A DNA stretch of 64,000 bases. It comes from Chitinophagaceae bacterium (GTDB lineage Bacteria > Bacteroidota > Bacteroidia > Chitinophagales > Chitinophagaceae). How positions within the stretch are numbered: the stretch's first letter is position 1; each line of letters begins with the position of its first letter. Location: the NCBI GenBank assembly GCA_016722465.1, contig JADKJC010000002.1, positions 1,248,662-1,312,661 of the forward strand. The letters run 5' to 3'. Below are positions 38,488-48,793 of the stretch, in pieces. The position numbers and the translations under genes were made by a program. The notes below the pieces were generated by a model. The model did no database searches. It had not been told where the DNA came from and saw nothing but the letters and a program-made list of their open reading frames with translations.

Positions 38488-39477
38488 TTAAAATTCAGGT
38501 GCTGCCGGTTTTGTTTTCATAATACCTTCTACCTTTTCCATTATCTCAGGTGTTAATTTAGCCACTACTTCCAATGCTTTTAAATTTTCCAGCAATTGCT
38601 GTTTTTTGGTAGCACCCAAAATAGCCGTACTCACATGGGGGTTTTTAATACACCATGCAATACTCAGGGCAGCAGTCGTAGTATCCAGTTTTACAGCCAG
38701 CTCACTTAGCTTCTTTACCTTTTTTATCCTGTCATCCAGCATCCACCTTTCTTTTAACCAGTCGAAACCTTCCAATGCAAAGCGGCTGCCTTTAGGAACG
38801 CCGTCGTTATATTTACCACTCAAAAGGCCTGATGCCAGCGGGCTCCAGATAGTGGTACCCAATCCAACATTTTTATAGATCTCCGCAAACTCCACTTCTA
38901 TTTTATGGCGTTCAAATAAATTGTATTGTGGTTGTTCCATCGTTGGGCCGATCAATCTGTATTTTTCAGCTACACGATGCGCTTCCATGATCTCTACGCC
39001 ACTCCATTCGCTGGTACCCCAGTATAAAATTTTTCCCTGCTGCAATAAATGATTCATTGCCCATACGGTTTCTTCTACCGGTGTGTTTTTATCAGGGCGG
39101 TGGCAGAAGAAAAGATCCAGGTAATCAACCTGCAAACGTTGCAATGCTTCATTGCATGCTTCTATTAAATGTTTCCTGCTGTTACCGGTTTGATTGGGCT
39201 TATTTTCTTTTCCTCTCCAGCCAAAAAATGCTTTGGAGGAAACGGTATAAGAAGTGCGGTCCCATTTTTTCTTTTTTATCACCCTGCCCATCATCTTTTC
39301 ACTTTCGCCCAATGCATACACTTCTGCATTGTCAAAAAAGTTTATGCCGTTATCATAAGCAATACCCATTAATTCATCGGCTGCTTTATCATTGATCTGT
39401 TTGCTGAAACTTACCCAGCTTCCAAAAGAAAGTACACTCACCTGCAAGCCCGATCTTCCTAATCTTCTGTATTCCAT
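38488..39477 (-). CDS. Aldo/keto reductase (Kv-beta-like)
   Basis: 329 aa. MEYRRLGRSGLQVSVLSFGSW opens the TIM barrel; the catalytic Asp lies in NFFDNAEVY and Tyr in the same segment, Lys in SSKAFFGW, and His in FFCHRPD. The length and the pattern WAMNHLLQQGKI..WGTSEWS match the potassium-channel beta-subunit-like AKRs. NADPH-dependent carbonyl reduction; physiological substrate unknown. Confidence 0.9.
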   Translation of the reverse strand: MEYRRLGRSGLQVSVLSFGSWVSFSKQINDKAADELMGIAYDNGINFFDNAEVYALGESEKMMGRVIKKKKWDRTSYTVSSKAFFGWRGKENKPNQTGNSRKHLIEACNEALQRLQVDYLDLFFCHRPDKNTPVEETVWAMNHLLQQGKILYWGTSEWSGVEIMEAHRVAEKYRLIGPTMEQPQYNLFERHKIEVEFAEIYKNVGLGTTIWSPLASGLLSGKYNDGVPKGSRFALEGFDWLKERWMLDDRIKKVKKLSELAVKLDTTTAALSIAWCIKNPHVSTAILGATKKQQLLENLKALEVVAKLTPEIMEKVEGIMKTKPAAPEF

Positions 39478-39544
39478 AACTATTTTTTGAGGAGTGAAAT
39501 TACAACAACATTGAAATGATAAGATTGTTATTGTATTAATTTTC

Positions 39545-40120
39545 CTAATTCGGAAATTCGGAGCCAGGCACTTTTACAAAACCTGCCGGGTGCAGGATAT
39601 GCCATTCTTTAAAATCCTGGCGGGCATCCATACCGGTGCCATCAATAATCTGCATCTTCCTTCTGATACGAACGGGTTTATCAGTATAGAATTCATTATT
39701 TGTCCTGGACCGGTCCCAATACAGTTCATCGCAGTACAACGTATCGCCCAGCACATTCAACACTCTTATGCTGTCTTTTAAAAACACAATGCTTTGTGCA
39801 TCCCGGTACTTGGCGTACTTAGCATCCAGCCTGCTTTCGATACTGTCACCTTTTTCATTATAAAAATCAACATGCAGTGTATTGGGAAACTCCACATAAG
39901 AAGTAGTGTCCTGCACCCTGTACATCACAGGAGAAGTGAGTACGGCTTTTTTTCTTCCACCAAGCGAATAACGGATTACTACTTTTTTTGCCACATCCTT
40001 ACCCAACCCTTCTTTATTAACATCCCTCACCACATTCCGGTCATTTTCACAACCGCATAAAAAAAAGCAGCCCATGGTAAAGGCTGCAATTATTTTTGTA
40101 TGCATTGGAGTCACCGGCAT
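39545..40120 (-). CDS. lptC: LptC, lipopolysaccharide transport periplasmic bridge protein
   Basis: 191 aa with lipobox LCGC after a short signal peptide (IIAAFTMGCFF). The beta-jellyroll pattern TSPVMYRVQDTTSYVEFP, FYNEKGDSIESRLDAKYAKY and LYCDELYWDRSR matches LptC. It moves LPS between the inner-membrane ABC transporter and LptA. Bacteroidota often encode it as a lipoprotein, as here. It lies 12 bp downstream of an outer-membrane protein gene. Confidence 0.85.
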   Translation of the reverse strand: MPVTPMHTKIIAAFTMGCFFLCGCENDRNVVRDVNKEGLGKDVAKKVVIRYSLGGRKKAVLTSPVMYRVQDTTSYVEFPNTLHVDFYNEKGDSIESRLDAKYAKYRDAQSIVFLKDSIRVLNVLGDTLYCDELYWDRSRTNNEFYTDKPVRIRRKMQIIDGTGMDARQDFKEWHILHPAGFVKVPGSEFPN

Positions 40121-40131
40121 GCTGCAATCAA

Positions 40132-41514
40132 TTAATAGTATTTAGACCTGTTGAACCAAAGATCACTTAATGAAAGACCGATACCGATACGGACAAAACT
40201 CTCCCGAAGGTTGGAGTTTTTGTTTCCCCTGCTGCCAAATTCAATGAGTGTATTTAAATAAGATGCCTGTGTTTCGTAAAAACCGGTTCTTAATTTTAAA
40301 GGAAAACCGGCACCGATGCTGAATCCAACTTCGGGCATATTGGTACCCAGGTTGATGTAATTGGGCCCGTAATAAAACCCTGCCCTGTACTTTACATAAC
40401 TGAAATATTTTTTAAAGGGTGTTCTGCCCCAGGTAGCAGGGAAATATTCCGCACCGCCACGTACTTTCCAGGTATTCTGTACTTTATCTGCCTGACCAAA
40501 AAATTTATATCCACTCCAGCTGCTTTGTTCATAATCGGCACCAAATTTCCAGTGTGCATTAAAATCCTGGTAACTAAATCCGGCTCCCCAGCTTGATGGA
40601 TATTGTACTTTACCATCCTGTGTTGACCGAAACACACTATCGATCCTGTATATGCCACCGGCGTCATCATACTGAACAGTTTCTCTCAGGGTTTCATTGG
40701 TGCCATTCATTGTTTGGCTTAAAGAGGCATAAGCTCCAAATCTTAAGTATGCATTCTTTACCTGGTCGCCATCTTTACGGGTAAACTTTTGCTCGTACTG
40801 TGTGCCCAGCGTAAAAAATACAGCACCAAAATTTGTTTTGCTGGATGAATTGGACTGGTAATGAGAAACGGTATCGTTTAAGAAAGTAAGTTTGGTACTG
40901 TAATCTTTATTACCAAAACGGTAACCGGTGTTAAAGCCGATATTAAAATTCTTAATTCGCAAGCCTGCACCAATCAGGGCTTCATTCAAACCACCCGACC
41001 CTTCATACACGGTACCGATGCTGTCAATACCGGGCTTTCTTTCAATATTAAGTATTTTATAATTGATCCGTGACACAGGACGCAGGCCAAAATTAACACC
41101 CAGGAAAATCCCTTTTTTATTGGCCTTCTTTAACCGAATGGGCAAGCCTAACTGCATATAAGACACGATCAGGTTGGTTGCACTGTATTTTGCCGATGGG
41201 TCTATTTGCTTCAGGCTACGGCTATCAATTTCAAATCCAAAATCAAAAATGGTTCTTTTTAATATGCCGGAGCTTTGCTTTAACAATACCGGATCAATGT
41301 AACTGAGATTGCCATAACTGGCAGGGTTCACAAAATTTACACTCTGGTCGTCAGAAAAACCAGCGGCAATGCCACCCATTGCCCTTGTTACTATATTTTG
41401 GCTTGGAACAAGGTCGCCTAACCCATAACGGGAATAAGGGGAGTTTTCCTGTGCAGCAGCGGTTGTATATATTATAAAGAAGGTTAAAACCAATCCGGTA
41501 AATCTCATCATCAT
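40132..41514 (-). CDS. Outer-membrane barrel protein of unknown function
   Basis: 460 aa from the ATG at 41514, the first of three tandem ATG codons, which starts 2 bp after coaX ends. Signal peptide MMMRFTGLVLTFFIIY. The mature start SPYSRYGLGDLVPSQNIV and FVNPASYGNL are typical of a Bacteroidota outer-membrane family related to FadL/OMPP1-like barrels. The C-terminal half alternates beta strands. Co-transcribed with coaX and lptC. Confidence 0.78.
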   Translation of the reverse strand: MMMRFTGLVLTFFIIYTTAAAQENSPYSRYGLGDLVPSQNIVTRAMGGIAAGFSDDQSVNFVNPASYGNLSYIDPVLLKQSSGILKRTIFDFGFEIDSRSLKQIDPSAKYSATNLIVSYMQLGLPIRLKKANKKGIFLGVNFGLRPVSRINYKILNIERKPGIDSIGTVYEGSGGLNEALIGAGLRIKNFNIGFNTGYRFGNKDYSTKLTFLNDTVSHYQSNSSSKTNFGAVFFTLGTQYEQKFTRKDGDQVKNAYLRFGAYASLSQTMNGTNETLRETVQYDDAGGIYRIDSVFRSTQDGKVQYPSSWGAGFSYQDFNAHWKFGADYEQSSWSGYKFFGQADKVQNTWKVRGGAEYFPATWGRTPFKKYFSYVKYRAGFYYGPNYINLGTNMPEVGFSIGAGFPLKLRTGFYETQASYLNTLIEFGSRGNKNSNLRESFVRIGIGLSLSDLWFNRSKYY

Positions 41515-41515
41515 T

Positions 41516-42240
41516 TTAGCAGTTGTTAACTTCACTAATAGCATAAAGTCCTTTGAATAAAAATTTTGGGTCTGCAAATATCCTGTTTTTAAGGTGACGG
41601 GCAAAATAGCCTGCATCCCCCCCGGTTAAAACCACGTTAAAGTTCCCATACTTACTACTGTAAAAGTCAATGTAGCCGCCGATTTCAAAGGTTATGCCTG
41701 CCAATACACCACTTTGTAAATTAGTTTTGGTGTCGTAGCCAATTAGGGGAAAATTGAAGTCTTTTTCAACCAATGGCAGCTTGGCGGTGTAATCATGCAT
41801 GCTTTTAAAGCGCATTTCCATCCCCGGTGAAATAGCTCCGCCCAGGAACTGGTGATACTGATTAATGAAATTATACGTGATACAGGTACCAAGGCCAATC
41901 ACCAGGTTGTTTTTGCCGGGATAAAATGAACCGCTGCAGCGGCCAATGCCAGCCTGTCGGCTCCAATAGTTTGCGGTTTACCTACCGGGCTGGTAAAATT
42001 GAGCCGGGTAGTATGCGACAATTTGTGAAAAGCAGTAGATGATGCCAATAAGTTTTCAATCTCAAAATTGTGATCTACAACAGACGATAAAACCGATCTT
42101 TCCGGATGGTATTTGTTCACCAGGAACTCAATCGGGCCAATGCTGTCATCCGGTAATGCTACTTCCTCTACAAAACAATCCCCCTCAAAAATACCTGCTT
42201 TTAAACGGGTGTTGCCAAAATCGAGACAGAGTGTTGTCAT
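41516..42240 (-). CDS. coaX: Type III pantothenate kinase, reading frame interrupted
   Basis: Frames 41899-42240 and 41516-41902 form one 241-aa protein. The break is in a run of five T (41910-41914); six would read FIPAKNNLVIGLGTCITYN. Features: ATP-binding LDFGNTRLKAGIF, GADRLALAAAA, GTCITYNFI and LTGGDAGYF. CoaX phosphorylates pantothenate, the first step of CoA synthesis, and is usually essential. That makes a true null unlikely and supports a consensus error. Confidence 0.9.
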
Positions 42241-42370
42241 GAAATAAAGTTTAACGTTGAACTATTTAAAGTTTAAAGTTGATAAACCTGTAAGTACTGA
42301 GTTTTAAAAGAAAGGTGAATGGTTGCTGAATAAACCAACCTTCAACCTCAAACTTTAAACCTTACACTTC

Positions 42371-43006
42371 TTAAATATCAAATCCACTTAAGTTTTTAAA
42401 ATGACCATTTAACTGGATCCTGTTTTTCAGGGTTTCCATTTCAGAAACTACCGGCAGCACTTTCAGCAGGTGTTGCTTTAGGTATTCCTCCCGTTGCAAC
42501 TCCTGCAGCAACTGCAGCAATTCGTATTCTTCTTCCAGCGACATACCGGCATGATGGGCCACATCATAACTCCAGAGGTCCTCATCCCGCTTTTTAAAAT
42601 CCTTGCTTACTTTTAAAATAGTATGCAGTTCCCTGATGGCATTGATAACACCGGTCATCAAGGTCCTGTTTCCTTTTTCCTTATTGTCGGGATAGTTAAC
42701 AATAGCTCCGCTGTATAATTTATCCGGTAAATCTTTTATCACTTCAAGTATCCTGAATACTTTTATTCCCCTGGTTTTAATATCCATCTCACCATTATCA
42801 TACACGGCTGTTATTTCGGTCAACTCCATCAGCGTGCCCATTTCATTTACCTTATTGCTGATAACCGTTGGTATACCAAATTGCTCACCATTGGCTTTGC
42901 AATCCTTTACCAGTTCTTTATACTGAGGTTCAAATATGTGCAGGTTAAGCTCCTCGCCGGGATAAACTACAATGCCCAAAGGGAATATTGGAATAAAATT
43001 TGTCAT
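42371..43006 (-). CDS. LON substrate-binding domain protein
   Basis: 211 aa: FIPIFPLGIVVYPGEELNLHI opens the N-terminal LON domain, which here stands alone without ATPase or protease. The second half is helical (GMSLEEEYELLQLLQELQR). Such proteins may bind substrates or regulate proteolysis; the function is not proven. 130 bp separate it from coaX, a gap with an AAGTTTAAAG/CTTTAAACTT inverted repeat. Confidence 0.85.
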   Translation of the reverse strand: MTNFIPIFPLGIVVYPGEELNLHIFEPQYKELVKDCKANGEQFGIPTVISNKVNEMGTLMELTEITAVYDNGEMDIKTRGIKVFRILEVIKDLPDKLYSGAIVNYPDNKEKGNRTLMTGVINAIRELHTILKVSKDFKKRDEDLWSYDVAHHAGMSLEEEYELLQLLQELQREEYLKQHLLKVLPVVSEMETLKNRIQLNGHFKNLSGFDI

Positions 43007-43182
43007 TCCTGCAATATATATTTTTACCGAAGATAAGGGGAATGAAGAAATACGAATTATGAATATAGAATAACGAATGGCGTTGAAGGCCTGTTGCTGT
43101 TATAAATAATAAAAGCTTTGTTCGTTGATCCTTTACGATTCGGTATTCACCATTACCTTTGCCTCATTAACCAATCAACTGT

Positions 43183-44820
43183 ATGAAGTATTTTCTTTTT
43201 TTCTTTCTTTCCTTATTCCAATTCAGTTACGCTCAAAAACTTAAAAAAGCTGACAGGGCAGTAGTAAATAATTTACAGGCACATGTAGGTTACCTGGCAG
43301 ATGATAAGTTAGAAGGCCGGAGGGCGGGCAGTGCAGGAGAAAAAGCGGCTTATGAATACATCATTGGTGAGTTTGCCAAAACAGGTTTATTGCCCAAAGG
43401 AGATGACGGAACTTTTTTGCAGGCATTTGAAATCAATGATGGCAGGTTTATCAATCCTTCTTCACATCTTATCATTAATGGGAATGATCTTATTTTGAAC
43501 AAAGAATTTTTCCCTTTGACGTTTTGCCCCAACCAATCGTTGGAAGCCACATCAGCAATGGCTTTGCAGGAAAGCGGGGAGCCCTGGTTCTGGGATATGA
43601 AGGAATTGCTGGAGACTAATAAAAACAATCCGCATTTCGATCTGGAGGATGCTATTAAAACAAAAGCAGAAGACAGTAAGAAAAAAGGCTCCACTTCTTT
43701 GTTCATCTATAATTCATCTGCCATCAACGATGAATTAAAATTTGAAACAAAAGCAAAAACAATATCCATTTCAATTCCCGTGGTGTACATTTCAAAAGCT
43801 GCTAAAGAAAAATACCTGAAAGATGAGACAGCCACTTTAGACATCAAACTGAAAATACTGGTAGAAGAGAAGAAAAGATATGGACACAATGTGATCGGAT
43901 TCATCGATAACAATGCGGCCACTACTGTAGTGATAGGCGCCCATTACGATCATCTTGGTTATAATGAAGATCACAACTCCTTATACAGCGGCACCGATAT
44001 CCAGATACACAATGGTGCGGATGACAATGCCAGTGGTACCGCTGCCATTATTGAAATGAGCAAAATGCTGAAGGCTTCAAAATTCAGGAACAATAATTAT
44101 CTCGTCATTTCTTTTTCAGGGGAAGAGCTGGGCCTGTTTGGCTCCAAATATTTTACCGAGCACCCCTCCATTGATCTTGCAACGGCTAACTACATGATCA
44201 ATATGGATATGGTGGGCAGGCTTAGTGACAGCACCCATGGGTTAACCATTGGTGGCTATGGCACATCGCCATTATGGGGAGAAATATTAACTGCTTCTGA
44301 TAAATTCTTCAGCATCAAATTCGACAGCAGCGGCAGCGGCCCAAGCGATCATACTTCTTTTTACAGGAAAGATATACCGGTATTGTTTTTCTTTACCGGC
44401 CTCCATTCCGATTATCACAAACCAGGTGATGATGCTGATAAAATAAATTATACCGGTGAGCTGCAAGTGATCAAATACATTTACAAACTGATTGAAGCAA
44501 CCAATAAAAAAGGGAAACTTGCCTTTACCAAAACAAGAGAGATGGCGATGGGTGGTAAAACAAGTTTTAAAGTTACCCTCGGCATTATGCCCGATTATAC
44601 CTTTAGCGGGGCTGGTGTACGGGTAGATGGCGTAAGTGAGGGAAAGACTGCACAGAAAGTCGGCATTAAAACCGGCGATGTATTGATCCAGTTAGGTGAT
44701 CATCACTTTACAGATGTGCAGACATATATGGAAGCATTGAGTAAATTTAAAAAAGGAGATGCCACCAAAGTGAAGTTGAAGAGAGGAAATGAAGAATTGA
44801 GTTTTGATATTGTTTTTTAA
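43183..44820 (+). CDS. M28 family zinc metallopeptidase with PDZ domain
   Basis: 545 aa with signal peptide (FFLSLFQFSYAQ). The zinc ligands are visible in order: His in GAHYDHLGY, Asp in ADDNASGT, Glu-Glu in SGEELGLFG, Asp in NMDMVGR and His in HSDYHKPGDD. A C-terminal PDZ domain (GVRVDGVSEGKTAQKVGIKT) follows. It is an exported aminopeptidase-like enzyme. The ATG is set by the signal peptide. Confidence 0.92.
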   Translation: MKYFLFFFLSLFQFSYAQKLKKADRAVVNNLQAHVGYLADDKLEGRRAGSAGEKAAYEYIIGEFAKTGLLPKGDDGTFLQAFEINDGRFINPSSHLIINGNDLILNKEFFPLTFCPNQSLEATSAMALQESGEPWFWDMKELLETNKNNPHFDLEDAIKTKAEDSKKKGSTSLFIYNSSAINDELKFETKAKTISISIPVVYISKAAKEKYLKDETATLDIKLKILVEEKKRYGHNVIGFIDNNAATTVVIGAHYDHLGYNEDHNSLYSGTDIQIHNGADDNASGTAAIIEMSKMLKASKFRNNNYLVISFSGEELGLFGSKYFTEHPSIDLATANYMINMDMVGRLSDSTHGLTIGGYGTSPLWGEILTASDKFFSIKFDSSGSGPSDHTSFYRKDIPVLFFFTGLHSDYHKPGDDADKINYTGELQVIKYIYKLIEATNKKGKLAFTKTREMAMGGKTSFKVTLGIMPDYTFSGAGVRVDGVSEGKTAQKVGIKTGDVLIQLGDHHFTDVQTYMEALSKFKKGDATKVKLKRGNEELSFDIVF

Positions 44821-44840
44821 AATTGTGAAGTGAAGGGAAA

Positions 44841-45275
44841 ATGAAACTTAAAATTGATAACGAAACACTGGCACGGGAGTTTTTTGAAGACTCCTTTTTG
44901 CTGGGCATTGTGGCACCGGTAAAAAATTACCAGATGAGCTGGCATTTAAACCAGGTACTGGGTTTCGATTTCAGGATCAACCACGACTACGAGATACAAC
45001 TGACCAAAAAAAGCCGCAAATATTTTTTTTCTATTTACGAATACCAGGTACCTTCTGTTTGTGTTACGCATTACCTCTATAACAACCAGTTTGATGGTGA
45101 ATACCTGTTGCCCGAATTCAAACACCTGGATTTTTTATGGCTGATAAAAGGTGATCCTTTGGGTGAGGAGGAATTACAGAACCTGATCCATTCCATTAAG
45201 TCGCTGCCGGGTGTGCAGCTGGTAATGGAGATGACGAATGAAAAGATCAAAAACAAACAACACCTGATATTCTGA
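44841..45275 (+). CDS. IPExxxVDY family protein
   Basis: 144 aa. The family is restricted mainly to Bacteroidota; hallmarks are FFEDSFLLGIVAP..NYQMSWHLNQ, FDFRIN and EYLLPEFKHLDFLWLIKG. Function unknown, cytoplasmic. It follows the M28 gene by 20 bp and is probably in the same operon. Confidence 0.9.
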   Translation: MKLKIDNETLAREFFEDSFLLGIVAPVKNYQMSWHLNQVLGFDFRINHDYEIQLTKKSRKYFFSIYEYQVPSVCVTHYLYNNQFDGEYLLPEFKHLDFLWLIKGDPLGEEELQNLIHSIKSLPGVQLVMEMTNEKIKNKQHLIF

Positions 45276-45402
45276 TCAATTTAAAATTGGGCAGCGGGAA
45301 ATTGAAAATTTTTAAATCCAACGGGTTTGATACCTTTTGAGGAACTTTAATACCGCATACACCTGGCCATATTATCCATTCAATCTTTATCAATTGATCT
45401 TT

Positions 45403-45636
45403 ATGTGGAAAAAACAAAATAATTCCCTCTATAAAAAATTCGAATTCAAGAATTTTTCTCAAGCCTTTGCTTTTATGACAAGGGTGGCACTGGCCGCAGA
45501 GAAAGCAGACCATCATCCACTGTGGACCAATGTGTACAATAAAGTAGAGATTTGGTTAAGCACACACGATGCCGGCGATATTGTTACAGATAAAGACAAA
45601 AAACTGGCAAAGGAAATTGACAAATTAGCCAGATAA
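45403..45636 (+). CDS. 4a-hydroxytetrahydrobiopterin dehydratase (PCD/DCoH)
   Basis: 77 aa from ATG 45403. The upstream extension to 45337 is unconserved. Diagnostic pattern: [21 protein letters not shown], then the active-site [19 protein letters not shown] and [12 protein letters not shown]. It dehydrates 4a-hydroxy-pterin so that it can be reduced again, supporting phenylalanine hydroxylase or related enzymes. None of these is in the window. Confidence 0.9.
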   Translation: MWKKQNNSLYKKFEFKNFSQAFAFMTRVALAAEKADHHPLWTNVYNKVEIWLSTHDAGDIVTDKDKKLAKEIDKLAR

Positions 45637-45644
45637 GATGGGAG

Positions 45645-46922
45645 TTACTTCAGCACTTTCAACTTTACTGTTTCAATCCTGGTATCGCTTACATTCAAAA
45701 TATCAAACTGGTAGTTGCCCGTGATATAGGTTTCCTTTTGCTTGGGTATCTCATCCCTGTTGTGAATGATAAAGCCACTAAGTGTTTCTGTGCTTTCGCT
45801 GTCAGGAAATTCGAGGTTGTATTTTTCTGTGATATAATCCAGCTCCAGCCTTCCGCTGAAAATAAATTCATTGGCTGATATCTGTTTTTCAATCAGGTCT
45901 TCCGTATCATATTCATCCCTGATCTCCCCAAAAATTTCTTCCAGCAGGTCTTCCATTGTTACAATACCGGCCGTGCCACCAAACTCATCCACCACCCAGG
46001 CAATACTTTTTCTTTCCTTGCTAAATTTATTCATCAGGTCGGTAGCACTCATGCTTTCCGGTATCACCGGAATTGGTAAGAGTATGGACTGGATATCCGG
46101 TGGATTTTTAAAAAGATCCAACTGGTGAACATAGCCGGCAATGCTGTCGATATTACCTTCATACACTACCAGCTTGCTCAACTGTGTGCTGATGAATTTA
46201 TTCTTTACATCGGTAATATTGGTGCTGATGTCCACTGCTTCAATTTCCCTTCTGGGCACAAAACATTCCCTTATTTTGGTTTCACTGAGGGAGAGTGCGT
46301 TTTCAAACAATTCCTTATTGATCTCGGAAGCATCTTCTTCCTCATGGTGCTTACTTTGATTTACAAAATACTCCAGGTCTATTTTTGTAAACGCATCCTT
46401 TTTATCATTCAGCTTTACATTAAAAATGTACCGCAATATCCATTCGGCAATATCTACAAACAGGTTGGCAACACCGGCAAAAGCATTGTAAAAAAATCTT
46501 ACCACAACACTGATGAATCCGCTGCTCAGTATCATATCATTTTTTGCCCGGAAAAAAGCCTTGAATACAAATTCGAAAAACAATAAAACAGTAGTAGAGA
46601 AAACGGTTTCAACAACCAGGCGGATATATGGATTTTCAGTATTGAACTTGCGCCAGAAATCCAGCTTCCAGATGGGAGCCATAAAACTGCTCCACAACAA
46701 ACCATAGATTACTAAAATGATATTGAAACAAATAAGAGAAGTGCCGATGAATTTGGCAGGTTGATCAGCATATTCGCCCCATATTTTACCACTGATGGTG
46801 CCTTGCTTTTTTCTTAACTCAATAGATAATTTATTAGCAGATACAAAGGCAATTTCTATCCCTGCAAAAAAACCTACCATCAGTAATGATAATAATATTG
46901 CAACAGGTGTTATCAAATCCAT
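45645..46922 (-). CDS. CNNM/hemolysin-C family transporter with CBS domains
   Basis: 425 aa. The N-terminal CNNM (DUF21) domain has several membrane helices (ILLSLLMVGFFAGIEIAFV, FIGTSLICFNIILVIYG). Two CBS motifs follow (VPRREIEAVDIS, WVVDEFGGTAGIVTMEDL) and a CorC/HlyC-type C-terminal domain. Members take part in divalent cation, mostly magnesium, transport. Convergent with the pterin dehydratase, 8 bp away. Confidence 0.88.
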   Translation of the reverse strand: MDLITPVAILLSLLMVGFFAGIEIAFVSANKLSIELRKKQGTISGKIWGEYADQPAKFIGTSLICFNIILVIYGLLWSSFMAPIWKLDFWRKFNTENPYIRLVVETVFSTTVLLFFEFVFKAFFRAKNDMILSSGFISVVVRFFYNAFAGVANLFVDIAEWILRYIFNVKLNDKKDAFTKIDLEYFVNQSKHHEEEDASEINKELFENALSLSETKIRECFVPRREIEAVDISTNITDVKNKFISTQLSKLVVYEGNIDSIAGYVHQLDLFKNPPDIQSILLPIPVIPESMSATDLMNKFSKERKSIAWVVDEFGGTAGIVTMEDLLEEIFGEIRDEYDTEDLIEKQISANEFIFSGRLELDYITEKYNLEFPDSESTETLSGFIIHNRDEIPKQKETYITGNYQFDILNVSDTRIETVKLKVLK

Positions 46923-47168
46923 ATTGTAAAAATAAGGAAATTGGTTTTGCTTTCAGCCTTATTACAACGCAGGGTAGTGTCTATGTTTTAAAAATTGTTG
47001 GTCTATCACTATACCGGGTTACACAGCAATGTCAAGAGCAATGGCAAAGAAGCTGTCTTTCCCTGCGTCTTCTGTTGCGCTGCGTGGGATTATCTTTTGC
47101 ACGCTGAGACGCTGAGGCCACAGATAGAGCAATTGTTTTTTCAAACTGATATACTACCCATAGCTGCG

Positions 47169-47741
47169 TTACTTTTCTAAAAATTCCTGTACTATCTGTA
47201 CTGCTTTTGCACGGGCCTTTTGCAGGTCATCATTTACAATCTGTTTGTCAAAATGATCTTTGAATGAAATTTCGTAGGAAGCTTTGTTGACCCTGGCAGC
47301 GAGGGATTCTGCCGTTTCTGTACCACGGCCTTCCAGCCTTTTTTTCAATACATCCACGGAGGGTGGTTCAATAAAAATAGTAAGCGAAGAATCAGGATAT
47401 TGCTGCTTAACATGAATGGCTCCTTTTACATCAATGTCTAAAATCGGGATCTGTCGGTTGTTCCATATCCGCTCCATTTCCGATTTCAGGGTGCCATAAT
47501 ATTTACCTTCGTACACCATTTCCCATTCCACAAATTCGTTGTGCTGAATTTTTTGTTTGAAGTCTTCGGCGCTCATAAAATAATAATCAACGCCGTCTTT
47601 TTCGGTACCCCTCGCCTGCCGGGTGGCCGCTGATACCGAAAATGCCAATTGGGGGAAATGCTGCATCAGGTGATGTGTTATAGATGTTTTACCGGCACCC
47701 GATGGCGCAGTAATGATAATGATCTTGTTAGTGATTGCCAT
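47169..47741 (-). CDS. gmk: Guanylate kinase
   Basis: 190 aa from ATG 47741. The frame extends to 47816, but the extra 25 residues are not part of the family. P-loop APSGAGKTS, then SVSAATRQARGTEKDGVDY, EWEMVYEGKYYG and DIDVKGAIHV. It phosphorylates GMP to GDP. Identification is firm. Confidence 0.95.
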   Translation of the reverse strand: MAITNKIIIITAPSGAGKTSITHHLMQHFPQLAFSVSAATRQARGTEKDGVDYYFMSAEDFKQKIQHNEFVEWEMVYEGKYYGTLKSEMERIWNNRQIPILDIDVKGAIHVKQQYPDSSLTIFIEPPSVDVLKKRLEGRGTETAESLAARVNKASYEISFKDHFDKQIVNDDLQKARAKAVQIVQEFLEK

Positions 47742-47915
47742 GTGCAAAGAAAAGGAAGAAAAGAGATATGCAAAAATCTTTACGGCCTCTTTGCCATAGA
47801 TTCCACTGATATTCACAGATGAATTTATAGGGAGATTGACAATTTTTTATGTACTTAGCCAATTGCTGCTATTAAGCTACGGTTGCGTCGCACACTTTTA
47901 CAGTTGATCGTTACG

Positions 47916-48692
47916 CTACTCTCCTTTAAATGTTGCAGTACGTTTTTCTAAAAAAGCATTGATGCCTTCATTAAAATCCGTTGTAGCTGCTGCTTTTTGC
48001 TGATACTCATCTTCCAGTAACAATTGTTCTTCCCATGCATTGTGGAACGATTGATTGAGCGCATGTTTTGTATACGCCAACCCTTTGGTGGGCATAGCGG
48101 CTAAAGTGACTGCGATCTTGTTTGCTTCGGGCTCAAATATATCAGCTGCAAAAACTTTATAGATCATACCCATTTTTTCTGCATCGGTTGCAGTAACCTT
48201 ATCCCCCGTCATCATCAGGCCGCTTGCTTTTTGCCAGCCAATCAACCTTGGTAAAGTATAAGTGCCACCACTATCCGGTATCAAACCAATTTTGCTGCAT
48301 GCCTGGATGAAGGAGACGGTTTCTGCAGCCACCACAATATCACAACACAGAGCAATATTGGCACCGGCGCCGGCAGCTACGCCGTTTACCGCAGCAATAA
48401 CAGGCTTTGCAAGGCTGCGTATTTTTTTAACAATGGGATTGTAATGTTCTGCTAATATTTGTTTGATCTCCAGCTTATCATCACCCACCAGTTCACTGAT
48501 ATCCTGCCCGGCACTAAAAGCCTTTCCGGCACCGGTAATATATACACAGCGCACTTCATGTAAGGATGCACACTCATTTAATTTCGCCTGCAACAGCAAT
48601 GCCATCTCCCGGTTAAAGGAATTAAATTTTTCAGGGCGGTTAAGTGTAATGAATGCAATATTGTTTTTGATCTCAAACAGGATGGAAGCCAT
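47916..48692 (-). CDS. paaG: Enoyl-CoA hydratase/isomerase, PaaG-like
   Basis: 258 aa crotonase. The oxyanion-hole segments are FSAGQDISEL and NGVAAGAGANIALCCDIVV. KIGLIPDSGGTYTLPRLIG and the late DFNEGINAFLEKRTATFKG fit the 1,2-epoxyphenylacetyl-CoA isomerase (PaaG) branch. The gene lies about 5 kb from paaABCD, which makes the pathway link plausible. PaaG and a general enoyl-CoA hydratase cannot be fully separated by eye. Confidence 0.82.
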   Translation of the reverse strand: MASILFEIKNNIAFITLNRPEKFNSFNREMALLLQAKLNECASLHEVRCVYITGAGKAFSAGQDISELVGDDKLEIKQILAEHYNPIVKKIRSLAKPVIAAVNGVAAGAGANIALCCDIVVAAETVSFIQACSKIGLIPDSGGTYTLPRLIGWQKASGLMMTGDKVTATDAEKMGMIYKVFAADIFEPEANKIAVTLAAMPTKGLAYTKHALNQSFHNAWEEQLLLEDEYQQKAAATTDFNEGINAFLEKRTATFKGE

Positions 48693-48706
48693 AGAAGTAT
48701 TTTTTG

Positions 48707-48790
48707 ATTACACGAATTTGAACGAATTACACTAATTAAAAAATTAAACAAGTACAAATGAATTCGTGTAATTATTTTAATTAGTGAAAT
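48707..48790. repeat. Imperfect inverted repeat with GATTACACGAATT arms
   Basis: GATTACACGAATTTGAACG and AATTCGTGTAATTATTTT form arms across an AT-rich loop, with a second pair ACACTAATTA/TTAATTAGTG inside. Same type as the element at 15590-15672. Confidence 0.5.
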
Positions 48791-48793
48791 TGA

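Noticed and set aside
47000..47125. GCGTCTT/GCAAAGA-like words between the CNNM gene and gmk, similar to the GxxExxY flanks
   Set aside because: The words are scattered and do not make a clear inverted pair, and there is no GxxExxY frame between them.
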